Shown: piece by piece, positions 1 to 7,917 of the stretch
How positions within the stretch are numbered: the stretch's first letter is position 1
How the letters are laid out: each line of letters starts with the position of its first letter
DNA from: Dictyoglomaceae bacterium
GTDB taxonomy: Bacteria > Dictyoglomota > Dictyoglomia > Dictyoglomales > Dictyoglomaceae
Assembly: GCA_026417425.1 (NCBI GenBank)
Contig: JAOADF010000088.1
Span: 1-13,365, forward strand
Reading direction: 5' to 3'
Length of the DNA: 13,365 nt
Notes under the pieces: generated by a model
What the model was told of the DNA's origin: nothing
The model's database searches: none
The model's input: only the letters and a program-made list of their open reading frames with translations
Made by a program: the position numbers and the translations under genes

Positions 1-565
1 GATGAAATCTTGAAAATTTCTTACAATTTTCAACAGTTAAATCTTCCCCTGATTCGTAGCAAAAAACGGTTTTATGTTCTGCACCATGATACTGAAACAC
101 CCTATAAATTTCTTTTACTTTACTTACAAAGAATAAATATATTAAAAAAATTAATAAACGGACTAATCCCTCTAATAATCTTAAAATTATCAAGGAAGAT
201 ATAAAATTTTCAACAGGTTTTACTATTAGCAAAGGTAGAACAATAAATAAAGCAATAAAAAGTAATATACCTAATACTAATGCTAAAAATATATCCCAAT
301 TTTCATTAATTTTTTTATCATCAGGAAAAGCAATACTTGTGGAATAATTTAATGCTTTTATTCCCCAAATTAAAGAATCCATAAGAATTACTAAGCCTCT
401 AAGAAATGGAAAATTTAACCATTTTTTAAAAAAAGATTGTAATTGATATTTCTCAACTAAAATCTCCCCTTGAGGATTTCTTACAGCTATAGCAAGATTT
501 AACCCCCTTCTCATCATTACTCCTTCATATACTGCTTGTCCCCCTATATTTTCTTCTTTCTTCAT
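1..565 (-). CDS. DUF1385 family membrane protein (YqhQ-like), cut by the window edge
   Basis: Reading the minus strand from the ATG at 565-563 gives 188 codons that run off the left edge without a stop, so the C-terminus is missing. Two hallmarks of the DUF1385 family are visible: [12 protein letters not shown] at residues 8-19 and YHGAEHKT at residues 159-166. Two hydrophobic segments (about residues 91-116 and 131-149) lie between them and should span the membrane. The ATG overlaps the tdk stop by 4 nt (ATGA), so translation is probably coupled; a GGGATGAG stretch inside the end of tdk could act as ribosome binding site. In many bacteria this family sits near rpmE and prfA, which fits rpmE three genes upstream and suggests prfA may follow outside the window (inference). 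The biochemical function of the family is not established to my knowledge. Confidence 0.9.
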   Translation of the reverse strand, partial: MKKEENIGGQAVYEGVMMRRGLNLAIAVRNPQGEILVEKYQLQSFFKKWLNFPFLRGLVILMDSLIWGIKALNYSTSIAFPDDKKINENWDIFLALVLGILLFIALFIVLPLLIVKPVENFISSLIILRLLEGLVRLLIFLIYLFFVSKVKEIYRVFQYHGAEHKTVFCYESGEDLTVENCKKFSRFH

Positions 566-1152
566 TTCTCATCCCTTCTTAAAACAATATGACATTTTCT
601 ACAACGAGCCTCGTACACTTCAAAAGCCCCTACTAATATTATGGGATCATCATAATAAGCAGGCTTTTCATTTACAATTCTTTGAGTTCTACTAGCAAGA
701 TTCCCACACTTCATACATATGGCATGAAGTTTATCAACATATTCCGCTACTGCCAAAAGATAAGGCATAGGTCCAAAGGGCTCTCCACGAAAATCCTGAT
801 CTAATCCCGCAACAATTACTCTCTTACCTTGATTTGCTAATTTTTGACAAACCTTAACTAATCCCATATCAAAAAATTGTCCTTCCTCAATCCCAATAAC
901 TTGAGTATCATCTTCAACTTTTTTCTCAATTTCATCACTGTTAGATACTAAAAGGGCTTCTATCTTTAGCCCTGTGTGAGAAATCACATAATCTTTCCCA
1001 TACCTTGTATCTAAGCTATGTTTAAAAACCTGTACCTTTTGTTTTGCAATCTGAGCTCTTCTTATTCTCCTAATAAGTTCCTCACTTTTCCCACTGTACA
1101 TTCCTCCACAGATAACTTCTATCCATCCTGAAGGAGCATTAATAAATTCCAT
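562..1152 (-). CDS. tdk: Thymidine kinase (type II, zinc-binding)
   Basis: Phosphorylates thymidine to dTMP with ATP in the cytoplasm (salvage). From the chosen start the protein has 196 residues, normal for bacterial Tdk. Visible motifs are the P-loop GGMYSGKS (16-23), the catalytic-base segment GIEEGQFFD (87-95, likely base E90), the substrate-site block [15 protein letters not shown] (116-130), and two zinc-ligand pairs, CMKC (C146, C149) and CRKC (C184, C187). A longer frame opens at 1224, but that would overlap thyX by 68 nt and add 24 residues with no family counterpart. The ATG at 1152 has a good GAAGGTGAG ribosome binding site overlapping the thyX stop and leaves only 4 nt between the genes. 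It lies directly downstream of thyX, so both routes to dTMP are co-transcribed. Confidence 0.96.
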   Translation of the reverse strand: MEFINAPSGWIEVICGGMYSGKSEELIRRIRRAQIAKQKVQVFKHSLDTRYGKDYVISHTGLKIEALLVSNSDEIEKKVEDDTQVIGIEEGQFFDMGLVKVCQKLANQGKRVIVAGLDQDFRGEPFGPMPYLLAVAEYVDKLHAICMKCGNLASRTQRIVNEKPAYYDDPIILVGAFEVYEARCRKCHIVLRRDEK

Positions 1153-1156
1153 TTTC

Positions 1157-1816
1157 TCACCTTCTTTCAGGTATACAGGTTTTCCCTTCAGGACATGGTC
1201 CCCTAAAACAATAAGGTCCTGCATCAGAAAAAATAATTGGTGCTACTTCTTTAACTTTTTCTAACATTTTCCAAGCCATTTCTCTTATTTCCCATTGAGA
1301 ATTATTACATGTTCTAAGGGCGAAAAAATGCATCAGCTCCCGGGCATTCATAGAGACAATAATTTTTGTTTCCACTGCCTGAGGTAAGAGATAACGTGCA
1401 TCTTCTTTGGGAACTCCCATCTCTATCAATTTTTCATAACTTTGGAAAGAATTTTCTATGGCAGATTCATAAACCTTTTTAATTTCTTCATTTTTCTCAA
1501 TACTAATAGGAATTATTGTTTCTTCTTTAACTCTAACAAATCTTTGACTTTGTTGAGAATAAGAAGCGATTCTATGCCTTACTAACTGGTGAGTCGTAAC
1601 TCTTGAAATTCCCTCTATATAAAAAGTAAAATAGGCATGTTCAAAAATTGATAAATGCTGAAGTTTTTTTGCTTTAGTCAAAAGTCTTTCTATCTCTAAA
1701 GGACTTAGAGCATTCTTTAATTCCTCTATGGATCCTTTAAAATGACAAAGACGCATTGCCAGAGCACATATTTTCTCAGGCTCTGGTGTATATGAAATAA
1801 GATCTACCCTTATCAC
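1157..1816 (-). CDS. thyX: Flavin-dependent thymidylate synthase ThyX
   Basis: Makes dTMP from dUMP with methylenetetrahydrofolate as carbon donor and FAD/NADPH as reductant. It is a homotetramer unrelated to ThyA. The 219-residue protein carries the diagnostic RHRX7S motif: R80-H81-R82, then S90, within [13 protein letters not shown]. The N-terminus ([11 protein letters not shown]) and the later [12 protein letters not shown] block are also typical. The start is GTG at 1816-1814, overlapping the rpmE stop by one base (TAGTG); there is only a weak GGGAAA upstream, so reinitiation after rpmE is likely. The C-terminus holds three cysteines ([12 protein letters not shown]) of unknown role. Presence of ThyX implies that this organism may lack ThyA, which the window cannot show. 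Confidence 0.97.
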   Translation of the reverse strand: MIRVDLISYTPEPEKICALAMRLCHFKGSIEELKNALSPLEIERLLTKAKKLQHLSIFEHAYFTFYIEGISRVTTHQLVRHRIASYSQQSQRFVRVKEETIIPISIEKNEEIKKVYESAIENSFQSYEKLIEMGVPKEDARYLLPQAVETKIIVSMNARELMHFFALRTCNNSQWEIREMAWKMLEKVKEVAPIIFSDAGPYCFRGPCPEGKTCIPERR

Positions 1817-2022
1817 TATTTAATTTCCCAATTATATTTTTTTGAAAATTTTTCTACTCTTCTTTCTGTATCTACAAATTTCCTCTGTCCTGTAAAGAAA
1901 GGATGACATTTAGAACATATCTCTGTTGTCATATATTCTTTTGTAGATAACGCCTCGTAAACTGCTCCACATGCACAAACAATTTTTGCCTTTTTCATTA
2001 AAGGGTGAATCCCTTTTTTCAT
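1816..2022 (-). CDS. rpmE: 50S ribosomal protein L31, zinc-binding (C+) form
   Basis: A 68-residue ribosomal protein of the large subunit. It begins with the family's MKKGIHP and carries CACG (C16, C18) and [11 protein letters not shown] (C36, C39), the four ligands of zinc-bound L31; the zinc-free paralogue lacks these. The ATG at 2022 has a strong AAGGAGGAG ribosome binding site about 8 nt upstream. It is the first gene after a strong terminator, with a TATAAT-like box in between, so it probably starts the rpmE-thyX-tdk-DUF1385 unit. Confidence 0.97.
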   Translation of the reverse strand: MKKGIHPLMKKAKIVCACGAVYEALSTKEYMTTEICSKCHPFFTGQRKFVDTERRVEKFSKKYNWEIK

Positions 2023-2064
2023 TATTTTAACTCCTCCTTCTTTTATAACTTTATAATCCTATGA

Positions 2065-2070
2065 ATTATA
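2065..2070 (-). promoter_or_regulatory. Possible -10 box upstream of rpmE
   Basis: The minus strand reads TATAAT here, 42 nt before the rpmE ATG and just after the T-run of the preceding terminator. No good TTGACA-like -35 is found at 16-18 nt spacing; the stretch there is the terminator stem (CGCCTT). The position is right for a promoter of the rpmE unit, but AT-rich DNA makes such boxes by chance. Confidence 0.35.
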
Positions 2071-2072
2071 TC

Positions 2073-2115
2073 ATAAAAAAATTAAAGAAGGCGGAGAAAG
2101 TTTTCTCCGCCTTCT
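2073..2115 (-). terminator. Rho-independent terminator after spoVS
   Basis: Bases 2086-2099 and 2102-2115 form a perfect 14-bp inverted repeat (AGAAGGCGGAGAAA and its complement) with a GC-rich core. On the minus strand the stem is followed by TTTAATTTTTTTA, a typical U-tract. It starts 25 nt past the spoVS stop and separates the rseP-ispG-rny-ymdB-spoVS unit from rpmE. It is the only convincing intrinsic terminator in the window. Confidence 0.92.
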
Positions 2116-2140
2116 AATAAAATTTCAAATCCAATATCCT

Positions 2141-2401
2141 TTAACGAGGTTCAACAATGAAACGGATAGCTGTTCTTTCTTCCCCATCAATTTGCACATC
2201 GGTAAAAGCAGGGATACATATTAAGTCAATGCCACTTGGAGCAACATATCCTCGAGTAATTGCTATAGCTTTTACTGCTTGATTTACTGCTCCTGCTCCT
2301 ATAACCTGAATTTCTGCACGACCTCTTTCACGAATTACACCTGCTAATGCTCCTGCAACTGCATTAGGATTAGATTTAGCTGACACCTTCAAAACTTCCA
2401 T
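2141..2401 (-). CDS. spoVS: Stage V sporulation protein S (SpoVS)
   Basis: An 86-residue protein beginning MEVLKVSAKSNPNAVAGALA, with the conserved GAGAVNQAVKAIAITRGY (residues 36-53) and the C-terminal TAIRFIVEPR. Length and sequence are those of SpoVS, a small Alba-like fold protein needed for late spore coat and cortex formation in B. subtilis but also found in non-spore-formers such as Thermus, where its role is unclear. An in-frame ATG at 2437 would add 12 unrelated residues; the ATG at 2401 follows an ideal AAAAGGAGGTAAAATT site, so I chose it. It is last in the unit, right after ymdB, the same order as B. subtilis rny-ymdB-spoVS. Here it more likely serves a general regulatory or nucleic-acid role than sporulation (inference). 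Confidence 0.95.
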   Translation of the reverse strand: MEVLKVSAKSNPNAVAGALAGVIRERGRAEIQVIGAGAVNQAVKAIAITRGYVAPSGIDLICIPAFTDVQIDGEERTAIRFIVEPR

Positions 2402-2457
2402 AATTTTACCTCCTTTTGTCCACTTCTTCTCTCCCATGGCAAATTTTTCCTTCTCTC

Positions 2458-3243
2458 TTATATTCTTCCCCTCCTTTGCAATCTTTCTATTTTTTTAGTT
2501 TTACCAGTTAATTCCTCTACTTCGATAATCACCCCTTCCATTTTAAAAAGTCCTTTTTCTGGAATTTCAAAACGTTGAGGAATTTGGAGAAGAAATTTTT
2601 TAAGAACAGCTTCCTTTTCCACCCCCAAAATAGAATTTTCTGCGCCACACATACCTACATCGGTAATATATCCTGTTCCCCCTTCCAATATTTTCTCATC
2701 AGCAGTTTGCACATGGGTATGAGTTCCAATTACTGCAGAAACTTTTCCATCCAAATAGTATCCCATTGCCATCTTCTCTGATGTAGCTTCTGCATGTATA
2801 TCAACCAATATTATATTAGCCTCTTTTCTCACTTTTTCAACTATCTCTTCTGCAACTGTAAAAGGATTATCTATTGCCTCCATAAATATTCTCCCCTGTA
2901 AATTTATTATACATATTTTTTCCTCAAAATGCGAGAGGATAATATAACCTTTTCCAGGTACACCCTTAGGATAATTTGCTGGTCTTATTATTCTTTCACA
3001 GGAATCCAACAAAGATATTCCCTCTTTTTTATCCCATATATGATTTCCACTAGTTAATATATCGACTCCCGCATCAATAATTTCTTTAATAACCTTTTCA
3101 GTAATTCCAAAGCCTGCTGCAGCATTTTCCACATTGCCTATTACTAAATCTATATTATACTCTTCTCTTACCTCAGGTAGGAACATTGAAACACCTTTTC
3201 TGCCAATACTACCAACAATATCTCCTAAGAAAAGTATTTTCAT
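2458..3243 (-). CDS. ymdB: YmdB family metallophosphoesterase (TIGR00282)
   Basis: A 261-residue cytoplasmic phosphodiesterase. In B. subtilis YmdB hydrolyses 2',3'- and 3',5'-cyclic nucleotides and affects biofilm and motility decisions. All metal-site residues known for the family fall at their usual positions: D8 (LFLGDIVG), E39 and N40 (GNVENAAAGFG), N67-H68 (SGNHIWD), H150 (VDIHAEATSEK), and H175 and H177 (GTHTHVQTADE). The ATG lies 5 nt after the rny stop with no good Shine-Dalgarno (AAGATAAAAAAT), so its translation probably depends on ribosomes leaving rny. Coupling to rny fits a shared role in RNA turnover. spoVS follows after 56 nt. Confidence 0.95.
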   Translation of the reverse strand: MKILFLGDIVGSIGRKGVSMFLPEVREEYNIDLVIGNVENAAAGFGITEKVIKEIIDAGVDILTSGNHIWDKKEGISLLDSCERIIRPANYPKGVPGKGYIILSHFEEKICIINLQGRIFMEAIDNPFTVAEEIVEKVRKEANIILVDIHAEATSEKMAMGYYLDGKVSAVIGTHTHVQTADEKILEGGTGYITDVGMCGAENSILGVEKEAVLKKFLLQIPQRFEIPEKGLFKMEGVIIEVEELTGKTKKIERLQRRGRI

Positions 3244-3248
3244 ATTTT

Positions 3249-4757
3249 TTATCTTGCATATTCTATGGCTCTTGTTTCTCTTATAACGGTAACCTTAATT
3301 TGTCCTGGATATTCCATCTCTTTTTCTATCTTTTTAGCAATTTGATATGCTAAACGGGTTGCGGATAAATCATCAATGTTATCAGGATTAACAATAACTC
3401 TTATCTCTCTTCCTGCTTGTATAGCATATGCCTTATCAACCCCAGGAAAAGATGTAGCAATTTCTTCTAACTTTTCTAATCTTTTTATGTAAACCTCAAT
3501 ACTTTCTCTCCGAGCACCTGGTCTTACAGCAGAAATACTATCCGCTACTTGTATTATAATATCTAAAATTTTTATCAATGGTATTTCTTCATGATGGGCT
3601 GCTACAGCATGAACAATATCAGGATGTTCATCATACTTTTTAAGAATTTCTGAGCCTAATATAGCATGAGAACCTTCCGATTCGTAATCAACTGCCTTTC
3701 CAATATCATGAAGCAATCCCGCTCTCTTTGCTAAGGCTGAATCCAAGTGTAATTCTGCTGCTATAATTCCTGCCAACTTTGAAACCTCAATAGAATGTTG
3801 AAGAACATTTTGTCCATAGCTACTTCTATAATAAAGTCTTCCTAAGGTTTTAATAAGATCGGGATGAAGATTATGAATCCCAACTTCTAACATTGCTCTC
3901 TCCCCTTCCTCTCTTATCCTGTTTTCTACTTCCTTTTTTGCCTTGTTAACCATTTCTTCTATTCTTGCAGGATGAATTCTTCCATCTTTTACTAATTTTT
4001 CGAGGGCAATTCTTGCAACTTCCCTTCTTATGGGATCAAAAGAAGAAAGCACCACAGCTTCAGGAGTATCATCTATTATTAAATCTACTCCTGTCAAAGT
4101 CTCAAAAGTTCTAATATTTCTTCCTTCTCTTCCAATTATTCTTCCCTTCATCTCTTCACTGGGAAGAGAAACCACGGATACTGTAGACTCTACAGTATGA
4201 TCTACTGCACATCTCTGGATAGCTTCACTTAAAATCTCTTTTGCTTTTTTATCTGCTATTTCTTTAAATCTTGTTTCTGCTTCTTTAATCCTGATGGCAA
4301 TATCCTTTTGTAATTCTTCTTCTAACTTAATCAACAAAAGCTCTTTCGCTTCTTCTCTTGTTAATTGAGCAATATTTTGAAGTTCTTCTATTTGTCTTCT
4401 CTGTAATTCCTTTATTTCATTTAATCTATGTTCAATTTCCTGTTCCTTCTTTAATAATAATTCTTCTTTTCTTTCAAGATTTTCTTCTCTTTGAAGTATT
4501 CTTCTTTCCAAATTTAAAAGCTCATGTCTTCTTTCCTTTAATTCTCTTTCTGTATCAGTCTTTAATTTATAAATTTCTTCCTTTCCCTCTAAAATAATAG
4601 CTTTCTTTTCTTCCTCCGCTTTCATTCTTGTTTTTTCCAAAAGTTCCCTTGCCTTCTTTTCAGCACTCTCAGAAATCTTACTTTCTATTATCTTTCTTAA
4701 AAAATATCCTAATAAAGAGCTTATAACAAATATTATTATGTAAATTAAGGTATTAAT
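3249..4757 (-). CDS. rny: Ribonuclease Y, membrane-anchored, with probable AUU start
   Basis: An endoribonuclease that initiates mRNA decay at the membrane. From ATT at 4757-4755 it has 502 residues, near the usual 500-520. Order of parts: an N-terminal membrane helix (about residues 2-20, ending GYFLRK as in Bacillus RNase Y); a long charged coiled coil (about 25-190); a KH domain with [10 protein letters not shown] (205-214); an HD domain with H350-D351 in LLHDIGK and the pair H388-H389 in AAHHEE. No ATG, GTG or TTG occurs in frame between the upstream stop (4766-4764) and a TTG at 4640. Starting at that TTG would give 463 residues without the anchor and with no ribosome binding site. The ATT sits 9 nt after the GGAGG of AAGGAGGTGA. 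The first 5 nt overlap the ispG end. A sequencing error is the alternative. Confidence 0.9.
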   Translation of the reverse strand: MNTLIYIIIFVISSLLGYFLRKIIESKISESAEKKARELLEKTRMKAEEEKKAIILEGKEEIYKLKTDTERELKERRHELLNLERRILQREENLERKEELLLKKEQEIEHRLNEIKELQRRQIEELQNIAQLTREEAKELLLIKLEEELQKDIAIRIKEAETRFKEIADKKAKEILSEAIQRCAVDHTVESTVSVVSLPSEEMKGRIIGREGRNIRTFETLTGVDLIIDDTPEAVVLSSFDPIRREVARIALEKLVKDGRIHPARIEEMVNKAKKEVENRIREEGERAMLEVGIHNLHPDLIKTLGRLYYRSSYGQNVLQHSIEVSKLAGIIAAELHLDSALAKRAGLLHDIGKAVDYESEGSHAILGSEILKKYDEHPDIVHAVAAHHEEIPLIKILDIIIQVADSISAVRPGARRESIEVYIKRLEKLEEIATSFPGVDKAYAIQAGREIRVIVNPDNIDDLSATRLAYQIAKKIEKEMEYPGQIKVTVIRETRAIEYAR

Positions 4758-5817
4758 TGCTCTTCACCTCCTTTTCCATTTTTTCCAATTCTAACCTTAA
4801 TTCTTCCATTATATAATCCCAAGAACCTTCTTTTATTATCTTACCATATTTAAACAGAAAAACCTTATTTTTAGTACCTGTTATACCTAAATCTGCCTCT
4901 TTTGCTTCCCCTGGTCCATTAACTTCACATCCCATTATGGCAATGGTTAGATCTACAGGATAGTTTTTAAATTCCTTCTCTAGGATTTTTGCCGCCTTCT
5001 CCACTGGAAAATGGGAACGGGCACATCTAGGACAAGAAATTACTCTAATACCTTTACTTCTTAAACCCAGAGCCCTTAATATTTCATAAGCAACATCTAC
5101 TTCCCTTTCTGGATTTGTAGAGAGAGAAACCCTTATAGTATCTCCAATTCCCTCAAATAGTAATACTCCTATTCCAATACTTGATCTTATACTCCCAGAA
5201 ATCAAAGTTCCTGATTCTGTAATACCCACATGCAATGGATAATCAACTTTTTCACTCAAAATTCTATAAGCAGAAATAGTTAAAGGAACAGAAGAAGCTT
5301 TTACAGATACCACAATATCATGGAAATCCTCTTCCTCTAAGATTCTAATTTCTGATAAAGCATTCTCTACTAATGCAAGGGGTGTTATTCCTCCATGTTT
5401 TTTTAAAATTTCCTGACTCAGAGAACCAGCATTACTCCCTACTCTTATTGGTACACCTCTTGCTTTAGCTTCCCTAGCTATCAAAGAAATATACTTAGGG
5501 TTCTTGATATTTCCAGGATTTAATCTCAATTTATCTACCCCTTGCTCTAAGGCAATTAAAGCTAGCCTATGATCAAAATGTATATCTGCAATTACAGGGA
5601 TAGGACTTTTCTTTTTAATCTTTCCTAAGGACAATGCAGACTCTTTATCAGGTACTCCTACCCTCACCAATTCACATCCTCTTTTATAAAGTCTGAAAAT
5701 TTGCATAAGGGTTCTTTTCACATCACAAGTAGGAGTTTTTGTCATGGACTGTACCCTTATGGGATTATCCCCACCGATAAAAATATTTCCAATCCTTACA
5801 ACTCTTGTCCTTCTCAT
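4753..5817 (-). CDS. ispG: 4-hydroxy-3-methylbut-2-en-1-yl diphosphate synthase (flavodoxin/ferredoxin)
   Basis: Converts methylerythritol cyclodiphosphate to HMBPP with a [4Fe-4S] cluster, the penultimate step of the MEP isoprenoid pathway. The 354-residue protein has the N-terminal TIM-barrel blocks ([15 protein letters not shown] at 14-28, [10 protein letters not shown] at 77-86, LRLNPGNI at 97-104) and the cluster-binding end: SCPRCARS (C262, C265) and [11 protein letters not shown] (C297, E304). This is the short bacterial form without a plant-type insert. Its ATG overlaps the rseP stop by one base (TAATG) and lacks a clear ribosome binding site, so it is probably translated by reinitiation. 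Its last codons contain the rny Shine-Dalgarno. Confidence 0.97.
   Translation of the reverse strand: MRRTRVVRIGNIFIGGDNPIRVQSMTKTPTCDVKRTLMQIFRLYKRGCELVRVGVPDKESALSLGKIKKKSPIPVIADIHFDHRLALIALEQGVDKLRLNPGNIKNPKYISLIAREAKARGVPIRVGSNAGSLSQEILKKHGGITPLALVENALSEIRILEEEDFHDIVVSVKASSVPLTISAYRILSEKVDYPLHVGITESGTLISGSIRSSIGIGVLLFEGIGDTIRVSLSTNPEREVDVAYEILRALGLRSKGIRVISCPRCARSHFPVEKAAKILEKEFKNYPVDLTIAIMGCEVNGPGEAKEADLGITGTKNKVFLFKYGKIIKEGSWDYIMEELRLELEKMEKEVKSN
4758..4773 (-). promoter_or_regulatory. Strong Shine-Dalgarno that points to an AUU start for rny
   Basis: The minus strand reads AAGGAGGTGAAGAGCA directly before ATT at 4757. The AAGGAGGTGA core matches the 16S rRNA 3' end almost fully and lies inside the last ispG codons. 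GGAGG-to-start spacing is 9 nt, normal for Gram-positive genes. No standard start codon in any frame at this distance opens a usable reading frame: the two other frames stop within 9 codons of the site. Confidence 0.75.
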
Positions 5818-6857
5818 TACTTACTTAATCTTTGTATATCAAAAAATGTAACAAGCAACATCAGAAAGAGTAAAACCAAAAGTCCTATCCAATGAACTGT
5901 TTCTTCCTTTTTTGTTTCCAAAGGTTTTCCTCTTATTTTTTCAATTAATATAAAAAGAATCCTTCCCCCATCTAATGCAGGAAAGGGAATAAGATTGAAT
6001 ATTCCTAATTGTATACTGAAAAAGCCCATAAAATTTAAAAGATATTGGTATCCTGCAGAAACAGCTTCTCCCGTCAATTTAGCAATTCCTATAGGTCCAG
6101 CAAAGGATATTCCTTGTGCTCCCTTAAATAACATGCCTAAAACAGAAAAGGTTAAAGCTATTACTGTTAAAAACAAAGAAAAACTTTCTTTAATTGCTGA
6201 GAAAAAGGAATATCTTTTAATCTCATAGTCAAAAGCTATACCGATAAAACCTCCTTTTCTTTCTTCTTCCCATTCGGGAATAACCTCTAGGAATAATTTT
6301 CTTCCATCTCTTTCAATCTCAAATTTAACAGCATTTCTTATCTGAGGACTGGGAACCGCTTCTCTTATAATTTTTATAGCATCTTCAACATTTTCAATTT
6401 TTATACCATTTATTGAAAGGATTTTATCCATTGGTTGAAAACCAGCAGTACTTGCTGGTTTACCTGGAAGAACTTCCTTAATTCTAGGAACAGGATATGA
6501 GACTCCTAATAAAAATACAAAACAAAAGAGAGATATGGCTAATATAAAATTCATCAACGATCCAGAAAAAAGAATAAGAAATCTCTTCCAAGGAGCTTTA
6601 TTAGTAAATTTTTCTTCTTCTAAAGCTATCGCCTCCTCACCTAAATCATCCATTCCTGCCATTCTAACAAAACCCCCTAAAGGAATCATTCTAATAACAT
6701 ATTTAGTTTTTTTACCTTTAACTTCAAAAATCTTTGGACCAAAACCAATAGAGAACTCATATACCTTTACCCCTAAAATTCTTGAGGCAATAAAATGTCC
6801 AAATTCATGTGGAATTATTAGAATAGCAAAAACTAACAAAACCCATAAGGGTGTCAT
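5817..6857 (-). CDS. rseP: Site-2 intramembrane zinc metalloprotease (RseP/RasP family, M50)
   Basis: A membrane protease that cuts transmembrane segments of anti-sigma factors, signal peptides or division proteins. The 346-residue protein has the catalytic HEFGH (17-21) in the first membrane helix, the conserved PLGGFVRM block (about 59-66), a second helix around 91-120, one PDZ domain (about 125-195, with GKPASTAGFQPMDKILSINGIKI), the third catalytic ligand in NLIPFPALDGGR (D296), and a last hydrophobic helix (about 322-339). Only one PDZ domain is present, as in the Bacillus RasP/RseP type, versus two in E. coli. The ATG at 6857 has a strong AAGGAGGTAAATAG site. It heads the unit with ispG; the usual dxr and cdsA partners are not next to it here. 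Confidence 0.95.
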   Translation of the reverse strand: MTPLWVLLVFAILIIPHEFGHFIASRILGVKVYEFSIGFGPKIFEVKGKKTKYVIRMIPLGGFVRMAGMDDLGEEAIALEEEKFTNKAPWKRFLILFSGSLMNFILAISLFCFVFLLGVSYPVPRIKEVLPGKPASTAGFQPMDKILSINGIKIENVEDAIKIIREAVPSPQIRNAVKFEIERDGRKLFLEVIPEWEEERKGGFIGIAFDYEIKRYSFFSAIKESFSLFLTVIALTFSVLGMLFKGAQGISFAGPIGIAKLTGEAVSAGYQYLLNFMGFFSIQLGIFNLIPFPALDGGRILFILIEKIRGKPLETKKEETVHWIGLLVLLFLMLLVTFFDIQRLSK

Positions 6858-6937
6858 TTTCTATTTACCTCCTTCTTTTTTACTACAATTTTAGAAAACA
6901 ATAATGGAACAACCTCTAATATGTTCTTATCAACAAA

Positions 6938-6943
6938 ATTATA
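6938..6943 (-). promoter_or_regulatory. Possible -10 box for the rseP-ispG-rny-ymdB-spoVS unit
   Basis: In the 117-bp gap between the kinase stop and the rseP start the minus strand reads TATAAT, 80 nt before the rseP ATG. At 17-nt spacing the -35 position reads AGATTA, a poor match. The gap is the longest in the window except that before rpmE, so a promoter here is reasonable, but the box alone is weak evidence. No intrinsic terminator is visible for the kinase, so read-through from upstream is also possible. Confidence 0.3.
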
Positions 6944-6974
6944 TAAATAAGTTTACCCAATAATCTCCTTTTTA

Positions 6975-7901
6975 TCAATCTAATTCTTCTAAAAAGGGAG
7001 GATTTGCTCCTACTCGAGTGCATGTAATTCCAGCGACTTTTGAAGCAAATATTAATCCTTCTTTTATTTCTTCTAAAGATAGCTTTTTAAAAGTATTTAA
7101 ATTTAGCTTTTTAATTTTCCAGAACCAATATAAAAGTCCTCCCATAAAAGAATCTCCTGCACCAACAGTATCTACTACTTGAACCTTTAAAGCAGGAACC
7201 TCTACGATTCCTTTTTCACAGAAAGCTATAGCCCCATCAGCTCCCTTCGTAACTATTACGAGCTCTGGACCAAGATTAAGCCAATTTTTTACAATATTCT
7301 CTATAGTTTTATCAGGATATAACCAGTTTAAATCCCCTTTACTTACTTTTACTAAATTAGAACAAGCTATCCATTTCTCAAGTTTTTTTATATAATTCTG
7401 TTTATCATCTATTAACATTGGACGAACATTAGGATCTAAAGAAATTAATATTTTCCCTCTTTCTCTTTCCATTAACTTCTCTAAGGTAAAAGCAGTAGAA
7501 CCTCTTATTAGAGAAATAGAACCAAAATGAATTAGATCTACCTCTGAGGGTAAAAAGGAGGGTAAATCATCTAATTTTAAAGAACTATCCGCAGTGTTAT
7601 CTCCATAGAAAACAAAATTAGGTTCATTATTAGGACCAATAACAACAAAAGCAAGGGTTGTAGGTTCTTTTCCCCTTAATAGATAATTCATTTTGACATT
7701 ATTTTCTTTCAAAAAAGAGACTAATATTTCTCCAAAAATATCTTCAGATATTTTACTGAAGAAAGAAACATCTGTTTTTAATCTTCCAAGAGTAATAGCA
7801 ACATTATAAGGAGAACCGCCAGGGGATAGAATGAAAGCAGTTTTTTCATCTATTTTTGTAGGTGTAAAATCAATTAAGGCCTCTCCACATATTAAAAGCA
7901 T
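6975..7901 (-). CDS. PfkB family carbohydrate kinase, fructokinase-like
   Basis: Transfers phosphate from ATP to a sugar in the cytoplasm. The 308-residue protein has the N-terminal PfkB signature region (ICGEALIDF at 4-12, SPGGSPYNVAITLGRL at 26-41) and the C-terminal signature DTVGAGDSFMGG (244-255), with D250 as the expected catalytic base and GAGD forming the anion hole. GGSPYNVA is most like the GGAPxNVA of fructokinases (ScrK type), which makes fructose the first guess; 2-keto-3-deoxygluconate or another hexose cannot be excluded. The ATG has an excellent TAGGAGGAGATAATT site. It follows the deacetylase gene by 16 nt but has no obvious functional tie to its neighbours, and there is no sugar transporter or regulator in the window. 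Confidence 0.88.
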   Translation of the reverse strand: MLLICGEALIDFTPTKIDEKTAFILSPGGSPYNVAITLGRLKTDVSFFSKISEDIFGEILVSFLKENNVKMNYLLRGKEPTTLAFVVIGPNNEPNFVFYGDNTADSSLKLDDLPSFLPSEVDLIHFGSISLIRGSTAFTLEKLMERERGKILISLDPNVRPMLIDDKQNYIKKLEKWIACSNLVKVSKGDLNWLYPDKTIENIVKNWLNLGPELVIVTKGADGAIAFCEKGIVEVPALKVQVVDTVGAGDSFMGGLLYWFWKIKKLNLNTFKKLSLEEIKEGLIFASKVAGITCTRVGANPPFLEELD

Positions 7902-7917
7902 AATTATCTCCTCCTAT

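Noticed and set aside
1153..1224. Longer tdk start at 1224 (24 extra residues)
   Set aside because: It would overlap thyX by 68 nt and adds no conserved sequence, while the ATG at 1152 has a good ribosome binding site and gives the family length.
2402..2437. Longer spoVS start at 2437 (12 extra residues)
   Set aside because: The ATG at 2401 follows an ideal AAAGGAGGT site and gives the standard 86-residue protein.
3249..4640. RNase Y starting at TTG 4640
   Set aside because: It has no Shine-Dalgarno and would remove the membrane anchor and part of the coiled coil, which are plainly encoded upstream in the same frame.
10..6894. Plus-strand open frames at 10-204, 2575-2781, 4358-4597, 5701-5895, 5995-6228 and 6535-6894 (and 12287-12499 further right)
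   Set aside because: Each lies opposite a well-supported minus-strand gene, has no family resemblance and mostly reflects the AT-rich antisense composition.
6907..6926. GAAC...GTTC inverted repeat before rseP, resembling a LexA/SOS operator
   Set aside because: The half-sites are 12 nt apart rather than the 4 nt of the Bacillus-type operator, and five matching bases per arm are expected by chance in AT-rich DNA.
6858..6974. Possible terminator or small gene in the kinase-rseP gap
   Set aside because: No GC-rich hairpin followed by a T-run and no open frame with a ribosome binding site is visible; only a weak -10-like box.
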